Shown here: one piece after another, positions 1 to 6,618 of the stretch
Numbering within the stretch: the first letter of the stretch is position 1
Layout: every line of letters begins with the position of its first letter
NCBI GenBank assembly: GCA_023249835.1
Contig: JAHFBY010000003.1
Span: forward strand, 1-15,627
DNA from: Elusimicrobiota bacterium
Lineage (GTDB): Bacteria; Elusimicrobiota; Elusimicrobia; 2-02-FULL-39-32
DNA length: 15,627 nt
Direction: 5' to 3'
Made by a program: the position numbers and the translations under genes
The notes under the pieces: generated by a model
Databases searched by the model: none
Told to the model about the DNA's origin: nothing
The model's input: only the letters and a program-made list of their open reading frames with translations

Positions 1-3000
1 TGTAACCCAGTTCTTGTGCCTGGACAATAATTTTATCGATGAATTCAAAAGGGTTTAAACCTTGCTTTGGTCCGCTCATCCAGCGGCGTTGATAATTTAT
101 CCTAGAAAGGGCCGTACGGAGTCCGCTGAGGCTTTGGCTTAAGGTTAATTTTCTTTGATAGTCGCGCCAAGCTTTAATTTGGTCGTCTAAAAAATAGCGG
201 GGGTTCATTAATAGGTTGTTTCTGTTTTGGATAAGCTTTTGGGTAAGCAGATTTTCTTCACCAAAAATTTCTTTCGCTGTTTCTAAGAGCGTGTCTAACC
301 GTCCGTTTTCAGTAATTTCTTGCCAATAGTCCAGGTATTCTTTAACGAAAAGATCCAGCCATTGTTTGGGGTTTCCGGTGCGCGCCATCAGGGTTATGGG
401 GATTTGTCCACGCCCCCTTTTTATGTCACCCACCAAAAAATTGCTGGTAGTGTTAAACATGGAACCAAAATCAAGCGCATAAACTTTAAATTCGTTTTCG
501 TCAAACATAGTGTTAGGCGGAAAATTTTCCGGATTGTATAGCGTTGGGTCACCGCGCCCGATCAAGTTAAAGGCAAGGGTTTGGCGCGCCAACTGGCTTA
601 CTAAGTCGCGGTACTGATGTTCGTTAAAGCGCGATTGGAGGAGCGGAGGGTTTTGAGATAAATCCAGAATTCGGTCAAACTGCGCACCCGGTATTATTGC
701 AATGCAGGTCACCCCGGTAACTGCGTCTTCCGTATTTTCGACAGGGTAGAACGATGCACCTACTGAGGGCAACCCTAAAATTTCCATGGCCTTAAACCCA
801 AAGGATTCATGGTTCCATAATTGTCCTTGCCGGTTGCGGACCTCAACTTTTTGGCCGTCAATTTGCCCTACCCGCGTTTGGCCTTTAACGAAAAATTCTA
901 CAACAGCGCCATTTCTTTGCAGTTGAAATTTATAGGTGAAGTGAGCTGGGCTAAACATGCGGGCGGAGCTAAAATCTTCGAAGTTTGTAACAATCCAGTC
1001 TTGGGCCGGCAAGTCAGGGCGCAGTTGATGCGCGAAGTTTTGGAGCGCAGCGTTTAGGCTGGGGTTTTCCATAAATTTTAATCGAGCGAATTCACGTTTT
1101 AAGGCTGGCGGCATCCGGTTAATGAATTCATGGGACCGCGCCACCGCTTCGCCATCTGAAGCTTGGAAGTTCTTGGGTCCGGTTAAAGGTGGAAAGAAAT
1201 TAAAAACAAGCTGGTTGGGATGTAGCAGCGAAGAGATAAACCCTTCTCGATCGCCTGTCAAAAAAATCGTGTTTTGGTCAAAGAATTCGTTTGTGTAGTT
1301 GATAACGGACTCTTCATAAGAGGGAAAAGTTTCCGGGTGTATTTGGAGTCTCTTAAATGCAAGGTAAGGTTTTAAAATATAGAGAGCAACCGTTTGCAAT
1401 CGAGGAGAATGGGAGAAGACGGGGTGGATGCGGGGATCCGTCCACTTTTGGCGCAACTTTTCATGTTGTAAGATGATCGGCAGGATTTGACTGCGCAAAT
1501 GGTTGTATCGGGCATTGTCTGATTCGAGTAATAGCCAGTCCGCCAAATACACCTCGCCATTGGAGTCGGTTAAGGCCGGCGTTAATCCGCCATAACCTTG
1601 AGCGCGGGCTTTAGCGCGCAATTGTTCAGGAGAAAGTATATGGGGACGCCTGCCCAGAGTTCGAAAAACTTTATGGAGCTGAGCTTGACCCATCTTTGCG
1701 CCTCGTAAGGTTCTAGATAGCGCGTGGAGTCTGCGGATGATAAGGTAGTCGCGCAGATAAACCGGTAAACAAAGAAATAGTAAGCTGCCCAGAACCATTG
1801 CAACAATGGATCCGCTGCTGTTAGGATCAATATGCAGCATAAATGGAAGCGTAAAAGATAGTAAAGTAAAACCGATTAGGATCATAGCTGCGTTGCGGTA
1901 GTCGCGCAGATTGAGCGCTTGAGCCGAGGGCGATTCCATACAAACAACAATGGGTGATTGTGGACTCGTTCCCCAGCGTCCAGAAGTAAATGGATTGTGG
2001 ATAGGGAATTTAAATATGGATTGTAACGCTTTTTTAGTTGTGGCGGGATCTAACAGTTGTGAATTTAATGTATCGTCAAAGGTTTGGACGCTTAGGACTT
2101 GAGTTTGAATTAATCGGCCATTGCAAAACAATTTTGTTCGCATTCGCCGGCCTATAGGGGTGGACTCTAGGGACTCAAAATCTTTGGAATGTATTTTAAA
2201 TTTTTGATTTAAGTATGAACTTGCGTCTTTGCGCATTTGTGGATTTGCCAGGGAGGTCAGTAGCATGGCTAAGAGCCTGCGTAAGATTGTGCTCTTGTCC
2301 GGATTGCCGAGCAGCGCGCTTTGGCCCAGGGCTAAGGGCGGATTGATGTTGGTTTTTTCCGGAAGGAGGTTTTGTAACAGTGTTTCCGGAGAATGGCCAA
2401 AAAGTTTTTGGGGTCCAGTAAGCGGCGTCCCTCTGTTACCAGATTGCGTAATCTTTGGGCAAAGGGTGATGGAATTGATATTTGCCTTAGCTAACTGTTC
2501 TTCAATTTGTTGAGAATGATATCCGCCGGCAACGAGGACCAAGGTTTTGTTGTCCGCGGTCAGCAAATGTTTAATCGCGCATTTTACGAACTGGTCGCTG
2601 CGTTGTTTGGAGAGTTCGTTAAAGCGTATGGAGTTTGCCAAGACTGCGCGCCAGGGAGCAGGGGTTCCTGACACGGTATTGCCCGATAGCGCAGCCATCC
2701 TTTCTTGAATTTTAAAGATTTCACCTTTGCGTTCGATAAAAGATTGCCAATCGTCCGGACTTTGGATAAATTTAAGCGCTTTTTTGCATAGGGCCCAGTC
2801 CCGATCGAGTTCTACGACTTCTCGGCTAACCCCGGTCGCTTGGTTCCAGACCTGCGCTTCTAAACGGTTTAGTTCAAGATAGATTGTTTCGGTAGAAGCT
2901 GTTGAATAGGCTTGTAAATGGGGGAAAGTGCGCGCATTTGTTTGCGCGAATAATAATTGGGTCCAGGCGCCCAGTTCCAAAGAACCTGCGCGATAAGCTT

Positions 3001-3721
3001 TTTGTGCTTGGTCCAGTTTTAACTGTTCCGAACTGTAATGCAAACTTTTGATTAGCGCTAACTCGTTTTCTCGTTCACCGATCCAAGGTTCCAGGCGGGG
3101 GTTTGACTTTAGGCTTAAGGTAAGGGTTTCCAATTGTTCTTTATAGAGTTGAGGTTTTTCTATTCCAAAGAACCGAACAGACTTATTTTTAATGATTAGT
3201 CCGGCGGCTTCCGCGCCTGTGATATGTCCTGTGTTCAGGAAGTAATAGGCCGCATTTCCCAATTGTTCTGTATCTGGATAGAGTTGCCAGTTTTTAAGTT
3301 CCGGCATCTCTCCCGCAGCGCCTTCTAGTCCCACGTTTCCTGCGCCGAGGCGAATTAGTTCTTGGAGGAGAGCAGAGATATTTTTTTGTGCGCTGGGAAC
3401 TCCATGCGCGTCGCGAATCTGGATGACTAAAGGTTTGGATGAGGTTATAGAGTTACCTTTAAATAGTGGTGCGTTTTTGAATTGATAGGACTCTACTTTT
3501 GCATAAGCGGAAATTTTTGCAGTTAATCCATCAATAAACTGTTGGGGGGAACGTTTGTTTGAATGTTCCCAAACTGGAGCGGGTTTTTTGAGGGCTCGTT
3601 CCTTTTGGGGAATTTTGGAAGCTTGCGCAAAAGGTGGGGCAACGGATCCGTAGAGGAGCGAAAATATCAGTCCTATAGCAACGAACTGACGCGCGCATAA
3701 AATTGAAAAACGAATTAAAAT
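1..3721 (-). CDS. giant exported/membrane protein with C-terminal kinase-like fold (3' partial)
   Basis: One uninterrupted frame runs from position 3721 to the left edge, at least 1240 codons, and the C-terminus lies outside the window. Residues 1-33 form a signal peptide: basic start, hydrophobic core, then a PPFAQA cleavage-like site. Residues of about 34-605 are soluble and include GGYH at 399-402 followed by 'INSITLCPKIT'. I recall this pattern from giant Omnitrophota hypothetical proteins. Two helices (about 611-630 and 638-658) joined by DPNSSG form a membrane hairpin, followed by an Arg-rich stretch. The C-terminal part carries protein-kinase-like landmarks: a VVEFFVK lysine (K946), a possible helix-C glutamate (E980), GRGDPTLYN with D1058-x4-N1063, and ALDFG at 1084-1086. 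A phosphotransfer role is inference, and pseudokinase is possible. An in-frame TAG lies at 3725-3727, and no ATG, GTG or TTG occurs before the signal peptide. ATT at 3719-3721, about 7 bases after AGGA, is the best start. Topology is unresolved. Confidence 0.8.
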   Translation of the reverse strand, partial: MLIRFSILCARQFVAIGLIFSLLYGSVAPPFAQASKIPQKERALKKPAPVWEHSNKRSPQQFIDGLTAKISAYAKVESYQFKNAPLFKGNSITSSKPLVIQIRDAHGVPSAQKNISALLQELIRLGAGNVGLEGAAGEMPELKNWQLYPDTEQLGNAAYYFLNTGHITGAEAAGLIIKNKSVRFFGIEKPQLYKEQLETLTLSLKSNPRLEPWIGERENELALIKSLHYSSEQLKLDQAQKAYRAGSLELGAWTQLLFAQTNARTFPHLQAYSTASTETIYLELNRLEAQVWNQATGVSREVVELDRDWALCKKALKFIQSPDDWQSFIERKGEIFKIQERMAALSGNTVSGTPAPWRAVLANSIRFNELSKQRSDQFVKCAIKHLLTADNKTLVLVAGGYHSQQIEEQLAKANINSITLCPKITQSGNRGTPLTGPQKLFGHSPETLLQNLLPEKTNINPPLALGQSALLGNPDKSTILRRLLAMLLTSLANPQMRKDASSYLNQKFKIHSKDFESLESTPIGRRMRTKLFCNGRLIQTQVLSVQTFDDTLNSQLLDPATTKKALQSIFKFPIHNPFTSGRWGTSPQSPIVVCMESPSAQALNLRDYRNAAMILIGFTLLSFTLPFMLHIDPNSSGSIVAMVLGSLLFLCLPVYLRDYLIIRRLHALSRTLRGAKMGQAQLHKVFRTLGRRPHILSPEQLRAKARAQGYGGLTPALTDSNGEVYLADWLLLESDNARYNHLRSQILPIILQHEKLRQKWTDPRIHPVFSHSPRLQTVALYILKPYLAFKRLQIHPETFPSYEESVINYTNEFFDQNTIFLTGDREGFISSLLHPNQLVFNFFPPLTGPKNFQASDGEAVARSHEFINRMPPALKREFARLKFMENPSLNAALQNFAHQLRPDLPAQDWIVTNFEDFSSARMFSPAHFTYKFQLQRNGAVVEFFVKGQTRVGQIDGQKVEVRNRQGQLWNHESFGFKAMEILGLPSVGASFYPVENTEDAVTGVTCIAIIPGAQFDRILDLSQNPPLLQSRFNEHQYRDLVSQLARQTLAFNLIGRGDPTLYNPENFPPNTMFDENEFKVYALDFGSMFNTTSNFLVGDIKRGRGQIPITLMARTGNPKQWLDLFVKEYLDYWQEITENGRLDTLLETAKEIFGEENLLTQKLIQNRNNLLMNPRYFLDDQIKAWRDYQRKLTLSQSLSGLRTALSRINYQRRWMSGPKQGLNPFEFIDKIIVQAQELGY

Positions 3722-3844
3722 AACCTATTCCTCTGGGGAAATTTTGTATCGCTATCACTGTGATGCCTTGGAAATGTTACCATCCGTTCGATCGAAGAGC
3801 AAAATCGAGCGCCCCCTTAAAAATGCAAGATTTGGAGCAAACGG

Positions 3845-3860
3845 AAAAGGCCATTGCCTT
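3845..3860 (-). terminator. weak terminator-like hairpin after the toxin remnant
   Basis: On the minus strand a 5-bp stem AAGGC / GCCTT with a 4-base loop overlaps the stop codon of the acetyltransferase remnant and is followed by two more T residues (TTTT in all). The stem is short and the T run is modest, so this may be chance. Confidence 0.22.
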
Positions 3861-4074
3861 AATCTCCCGCAGCGCGTAATTTTTCAATCGTGGCCATTGG
3901 GATATATAAGCGATGAGGTTGTTCATTGAACTCAATGAACCCAAAGTGCTTATAGAAATTGCGCGCCGAATCATCCTTGGCGTCAACAATTACTGCGACC
4001 GACCCTATTTCAAGGCTATGGGATAGACTCCGATAGAGGGCATCTACGAGGAGAGCTTCGCCAACTCCTTTCCC
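3859..4074 (-). pseudogene. C-terminal remnant of GNAT acetyltransferase toxin (TacT/AtaT type)
   Basis: The 71 codons between the antitoxin stop and a TAA at 3859 read as the second half of a GNAT toxin. They begin at the acetyl-CoA-binding motif (GKGVGEALLVDAL), continue through VAVIVDAKDDSARNFYKHFGF and end with HRLYIPMATIEKL, which is typical of toxins paired with DUF1778 antitoxins. Those toxins acetylate the amino acid on charged tRNA and are usually about 160-180 residues long. The first 90 or so residues, including the substrate-facing part of the fold, are absent. There is no start codon with a ribosome site, and the remnant is in the same frame as the antitoxin, separated only by its TGA. 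An internal deletion that joined the antitoxin's 3' end to the toxin's 3' half explains this best. It is almost certainly inactive. Confidence 0.8.
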
Positions 4075-4413
4075 TCAAATCAAAGAGCCGGACACCGCTT
4101 GAAGAGAGCGTGTAGTATCCGGCAATTTTTTGTATCGTCGGGCGGCGGCGATCAGACGCCGGCTAGGCCGCGGCGGTTTTAGAAGAGCCGATACAAAAGC
4201 ATCCCTGTCTTTGGCGCTTAGAGAGATAACATCATAATCCTGAAGTATCCTCATGGCTGCGTCTTGGGCGCAAGTAATAATAAAATCTGTAAGCGAGCGC
4301 CCTTGAATGCTTGCGGCTTGTTGAAGGAAAGTCTTTTGTTTAGAGCTGATCCGGGCCTCCAAACGCTCCGCTTTAGAGTGTCCATGCACGGTATGTGCTG
4401 TGGAAGTATTCAT
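4075..4413 (-). CDS. DUF1778 ribbon-helix-helix antitoxin
   Basis: This 112-residue protein belongs to the DUF1778 (TacA-like) antitoxins, which neutralise GNAT tRNA-acetylating toxins and repress their own operon. The N-terminal ribbon-helix-helix DNA-binding part is seen at ERLEARIS (residues 17-24) followed by two helices through SLTDFIITCAQDAA. The toxin-wrapping tail is ISLSAKDRDAFVSALLKPPRPSRRLIAAARRYKKL (63-97). DUF1778 proteins normally end about here. The extra 15 residues (98-112) have no counterpart I recognise and probably come from the deletion that destroyed the downstream toxin. ATG at 4413 lies 14 bases below the predicted transcription start. The ribosome site is weak (GGCGG). 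The coding frame, promoter and operator all look intact although the partner toxin is gone. Confidence 0.88.
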   Translation of the reverse strand: MNTSTAHTVHGHSKAERLEARISSKQKTFLQQAASIQGRSLTDFIITCAQDAAMRILQDYDVISLSAKDRDAFVSALLKPPRPSRRLIAAARRYKKLPDTTRSLQAVSGSLI

Positions 4414-4433
4414 ATGTTTGCCGCCATAGCGTA

Positions 4434-4462
4434 ATTGTACGTCAAAATACCGTACATGTCAA
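4434..4462 (-). promoter_or_regulatory. sigma-70-type promoter of the DUF1778 antitoxin
   Basis: On the minus strand a perfect -35 box TTGACA (4457-4462) and a -10 box TACAAT (4434-4439) are separated by 17 bases. The predicted start of transcription is near 4427, leaving a 14-base leader before the antitoxin ATG. Confidence 0.75.
4436..4456. promoter_or_regulatory. inverted-repeat operator TGTACG-N9-CGTACA
   Basis: Perfect 6-bp arms spaced by 9 bases fill the spacer between the -35 and -10 boxes and overlap the -10 box. Ribbon-helix-helix antitoxins commonly repress by binding such repeats over their own promoter, so this is the likely autoregulatory site. Binding itself is inference. Confidence 0.6.
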
Positions 4463-4704
4463 CAGAGCCTAAAAAATACCAAAAACCCTTCCCCTTGGAT
4501 ATTGACCGCATGTACCCGCGCCGTTGGGGGGGCAAATTTAGCGCAGCGGCGAAAAAAAGAGCGCGGCGAAAAAAAGCTAAAACTCTTATTTCTCCAGATA
4601 TTTTACCGCAAGTGGAACCTGCGCTTCTGCAAGAATTTGACGCTTCTCATACGGATCTGTTTAATGCGGATAATAGCCCAAGGCTGCTTCTCGAACAGCA
4701 GTAA
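4456..4704 (+). CDS. possible small basic hypothetical protein
   Basis: An 82-codon frame diverges from the antitoxin. The product has an aromatic N-terminal part (YPRRWGGKF around residues 20-28), a strongly basic run (KKRARRKKAK, 33-42) and an acidic C-terminal half. I recognise no family. The ATG at 4456 sits inside the antitoxin operator, and there is no convincing ribosome site before it or before the in-frame TTG at 4435. It fills the gap between two minus-strand genes cleanly, ending 19 bases from the ATPase stop. This could be a real protein or just an open frame, and I lean slightly against expression. Confidence 0.3.
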   Translation: MSTEPKKYQKPFPLDIDRMYPRRWGGKFSAAAKKRARRKKAKTLISPDILPQVEPALLQEFDASHTDLFNADNSPRLLLEQQ

Positions 4705-4723
4705 ACCGCTTATTGGGCCCCGC

Positions 4724-5851
4724 TTAAGTTATGAAGTCCAGATAATTTTTGGGTGAGATAACTTCGTAAGATGCCTCCGGATAAGCGGTTACCCACTCTT
4801 GGGGAGGTTTTATCAATTTGTCCTGCCACTTGAACTCATATCCGAACAGTTTTCCTTCCCGCTCTTCAATCAGGTCAATCTCTTTTTGGCTCCAGGTGCG
4901 CCAAAAGTAATGGTTGGCCGCAACCTTAAGATAGGACCTTTGTTTTAACCTTTCCATAAATAAGAAGTTCTCCCATAGAGCTCCGATATCATTTCTTAAA
5001 TCCAGCGCATTAAAATTGGAGATGACAGCGTTGCGTATGCCGGTATCAAAAAAATAGTACTTACATTTTTTAGTCATCTCCTTACGCAAATTTTTGCTGA
5101 ACCCCCGCACCGGAAAAACAATAAAATTCTTTTCTAATATATCCAAATAGCGGGCCACGGTTTTAGAGTCAACCTTGAGGTTTGATCCCAACTCGGTTAG
5201 AGACGCTTCATTGCCAATCTGGAAAGCTAAAAGGCGCAAAAGGTCAAGAACGGTTTTTGAGTTCTTTATCTTTTCCAACTCCAGGATATCTTTGAGCAAA
5301 TAAGAGTCTACAATTTCCAGCAATCGTTCGGTTTTTTTTTCTTTGGCATCTTGCGCCATGACCTCCGGGTAACCGCCGAATATTAGGTATTCATTTAGTT
5401 TTTCTTTGAGTTCAAAGGGGGAATATAGTTTTTTGAGCTCGATTTGAGCCACGGGATATAAGGTTAATGTTTTTTTTCTCCCGGCTAGAGGTTCGCCAAC
5501 CTGTCCGGCCAGGGCAAAAGAAGAAGAGCCTGTGGCAATTAAACGCAAGCCCGGGATCTGGTCCATCATGATTTTTATACCCATGCCAATATTGGGGATC
5601 CTTTGCGCTTCGTCCAACGCAATGAGGTCGTACCCCTTAGCATACTCTTTAATTTGCTCAAAATCATCTGACCCTAAAATATGGCGAACACGGATATTGT
5701 CTCCGCTATCTAGTTTATATTTATAAGGACAATGGCTTAAAAAGCTTCTCAAAAGAGTGGTTTTTCCCACTTGTCTAGGGCCATATAAAATTAAAGCTTT
5801 ACCAGGGTCTAAAAATTGGGCTAAATCGGCATAAAAGCGCGGTATTTGCAT
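4724..5851 (-). CDS. AAA_14 / DUF4143 family ATPase
   Basis: This 375-residue protein has the standard layout of the AAA_14-DUF4143 family, common and functionally obscure P-loop ATPases of bacterial and archaeal accessory regions. Walker A is GPRQVGKTT (24-32), Walker B is LIALDEAQ (76-83), a sensor-like TGSSS sits at 108-112, then LAGR (122-125) and FGGYPEV (158-164). A winged-helix-like segment (about 200-245, SLTELGSNLKVDSKTVARYLDILE) follows. The DUF4143 C-terminal part ends with EIDLI (324-328) and YEFKW (338-342), where D326 and E339-x-K341 resemble a PD-(D/E)xK nuclease core. The length is normal and nothing is missing. The gene stands alone on its strand with its own promoter and palindrome. 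Its job is unknown; a selfish or defence-related role is often suggested for accessory copies. Confidence 0.92.
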   Translation of the reverse strand: MQIPRFYADLAQFLDPGKALILYGPRQVGKTTLLRSFLSHCPYKYKLDSGDNIRVRHILGSDDFEQIKEYAKGYDLIALDEAQRIPNIGMGIKIMMDQIPGLRLIATGSSSFALAGQVGEPLAGRKKTLTLYPVAQIELKKLYSPFELKEKLNEYLIFGGYPEVMAQDAKEKKTERLLEIVDSYLLKDILELEKIKNSKTVLDLLRLLAFQIGNEASLTELGSNLKVDSKTVARYLDILEKNFIVFPVRGFSKNLRKEMTKKCKYYFFDTGIRNAVISNFNALDLRNDIGALWENFLFMERLKQRSYLKVAANHYFWRTWSQKEIDLIEEREGKLFGYEFKWQDKLIKPPQEWVTAYPEASYEVISPKNYLDFIT

Positions 5852-5857
5852 GAAATA

Positions 5858-5886
5858 AGTATAACAGACTCCTTAAAATATGTCAA
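5858..5886 (-). promoter_or_regulatory. near-consensus promoter of the ATPase, predicted leaderless
   Basis: The minus strand carries a perfect -35 TTGACA (5881-5886), 17 bases, then -10 TATACT (5858-5863, five of six consensus). Counting seven bases past the -10 box puts transcription start at 5851, the A of the ATG. No ribosome-binding site precedes the gene, so its mRNA is probably leaderless. Confidence 0.75.
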
Positions 5887-5897
5887 TTTTAAGGAGT
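5868..5897. promoter_or_regulatory. perfect 12-bp inverted repeat (operator candidate)
   Basis: ACTCCTTAAAAT and ATTTTAAGGAGT are exact reverse complements separated by 6 bases. The centre covers the -35 box of the ATPase promoter and one arm fills most of its spacer, so a protein bound here should block RNA polymerase. It has no T run and lies upstream of both flanking genes, so a terminator is unlikely. Confidence 0.65.
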
Positions 5898-5962
5898 AAT
5901 AATCCATTAATTTAAAATTTGTGTCCCCAAAATGAAATTTTAGTAAATCTGAGGGCCGTTAG

Positions 5963-5991
5963 TTGACAGAAACTATATATTCTATTAGAAT
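5963..5991 (+). promoter_or_regulatory. sigma-70-type promoter of the RHH/RelE operon
   Basis: A perfect -35 TTGACA (5963-5968), 17 bases, then -10 TAGAAT (5986-5991, five of six). Start of transcription is expected near 5998, giving a leader of about 30 bases. Confidence 0.75.
5979..5991. promoter_or_regulatory. palindrome ATTCTA-T-TAGAAT over the -10 box
   Basis: Perfect 6-bp arms around one central base coincide with the -10 box of the toxin-antitoxin promoter. This is the natural place for an RHH antitoxin operator; binding is inferred from position and symmetry. Confidence 0.45.
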
Positions 5992-6028
5992 CATTATGAA
6001 TACAAAAGAATAAACTAGGAGGGCTCTT

Positions 6029-6271
6029 ATGAATCGAGTTGTGACGATTCGTCTTTCGGACGATGAATATAGAAAAATAGCAGCGGCTTCAAAGTTTGAC
6101 CACCGCCCCATTTCTAACTTTATGGCGACGATGACTCTAAAACAGATCGAGGAGTCGTCCTTTGTGGACGCCATTGAAATGGTTCAGATTAAGTCCGATA
6201 AGTCGCTCATGAAAAAACTTAAAAAAGGACATCAGGATGCCAAAGCTTTGCGAGGAAGGCTCATTGGATAG
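6029..6271 (+). CDS. ribbon-helix-helix (CopG-like) antitoxin
   Basis: This 80-residue protein begins with a classic ribbon-helix-helix pattern: a beta strand (RVVTIRLS, 3-10), helix one (DDEYRKIAAASKF) and helix two after RPISNFMATMTLKQIEE. The charged C-terminal tail should wrap the toxin. A strong ribosome site (AGGAGG, 6 bases before the ATG) supports this start. It overlaps the following RelE-like toxin gene, as expected for a co-translated antitoxin-toxin pair, and should repress its own promoter together with the toxin. I cannot place it in a named subfamily. Confidence 0.85.
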   Translation: MNRVVTIRLSDDEYRKIAAASKFDHRPISNFMATMTLKQIEESSFVDAIEMVQIKSDKSLMKKLKKGHQDAKALRGRLIG

Positions 6272-6539
6272 ATATAAAATATTTGAAACCGAACAATTTC
6301 AAGAAGACTTGGAGCAGGATTTTAGCGGTCAACAGGAACGAATCAAAACTAAACTTAAAACTTACGTTTATCCTCAGTTAAGAACCCAGCCCTTTTTGGG
6401 TCCCAACATCAAAAAGTTAGTTAACTATAATCCCCAAACTTGGCGTTACCGAATTGGGGGCTATCGATTTTTCTACGTTGTGGATCCAAAGAGGGACATG
6501 GTCATAATGCTTTCCGCTGACTTGCGCGGTTCGGCATAG
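6264..6539 (+). CDS. RelE/ParE superfamily toxin
   Basis: Taken from the TTG at 6264, the product is 91 residues and opens with the usual YKIFETEQFQEDL strand-helix. The core WRYRIGGYRFFYVVD (60-74) matches the RelE/ParE pattern of alternating Arg and aromatic residues. The end, MLSADLRGS (82-90), gives the last strand and terminal Arg. RelE-type members cut mRNA in the ribosome while ParE-type members poison gyrase; sequence alone does not decide which. The TTG overlaps the antitoxin by 8 bases and has GAGGAAGG in front. An in-frame ATG at 6237 with its own AGGA would add 9 residues that do not fit the family, so I prefer the TTG. Catalytic integrity looks good. Confidence 0.85.
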   Translation: MDRYKIFETEQFQEDLEQDFSGQQERIKTKLKTYVYPQLRTQPFLGPNIKKLVNYNPQTWRYRIGGYRFFYVVDPKRDMVIMLSADLRGSA

Positions 6540-6618
6540 TAAACCCGGATAGACAGCGCTGCCAATTCATTCTACAAAATTTTAGTTTAAGGCAATAAAT
6601 TTGTAATAATAGGGAAGC

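Noticed and set aside
320..2513. Several plus-strand and off-frame minus-strand frames of 60-94 codons (for example 821-1057, 1582-1830, 2229-2513).
   Set aside because: They all lie inside the continuous minus-strand frame of the giant protein, have no ribosome sites and give products of no recognisable composition.
3531..3758. A 75-codon minus-strand frame starting upstream of the giant gene, as its possible true N-terminus.
   Set aside because: It is in another frame and loses the signal peptide seen in the main frame; it could only contribute through a frameshift for which there is no direct evidence.
5914..5941. AAAATTT ... AAATTTT inverted repeat in the gap between the ATPase and the RHH gene.
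   Set aside because: Arms are only A and T with a 14-base spacer, which is expected by chance in such AT-rich DNA.
6581..6610. Promoter for the PHP gene with -10-like TAATAA.
   Set aside because: The matching -35 position (TTTAGT) is poor and the surrounding DNA is AT-rich, so the match is not persuasive.
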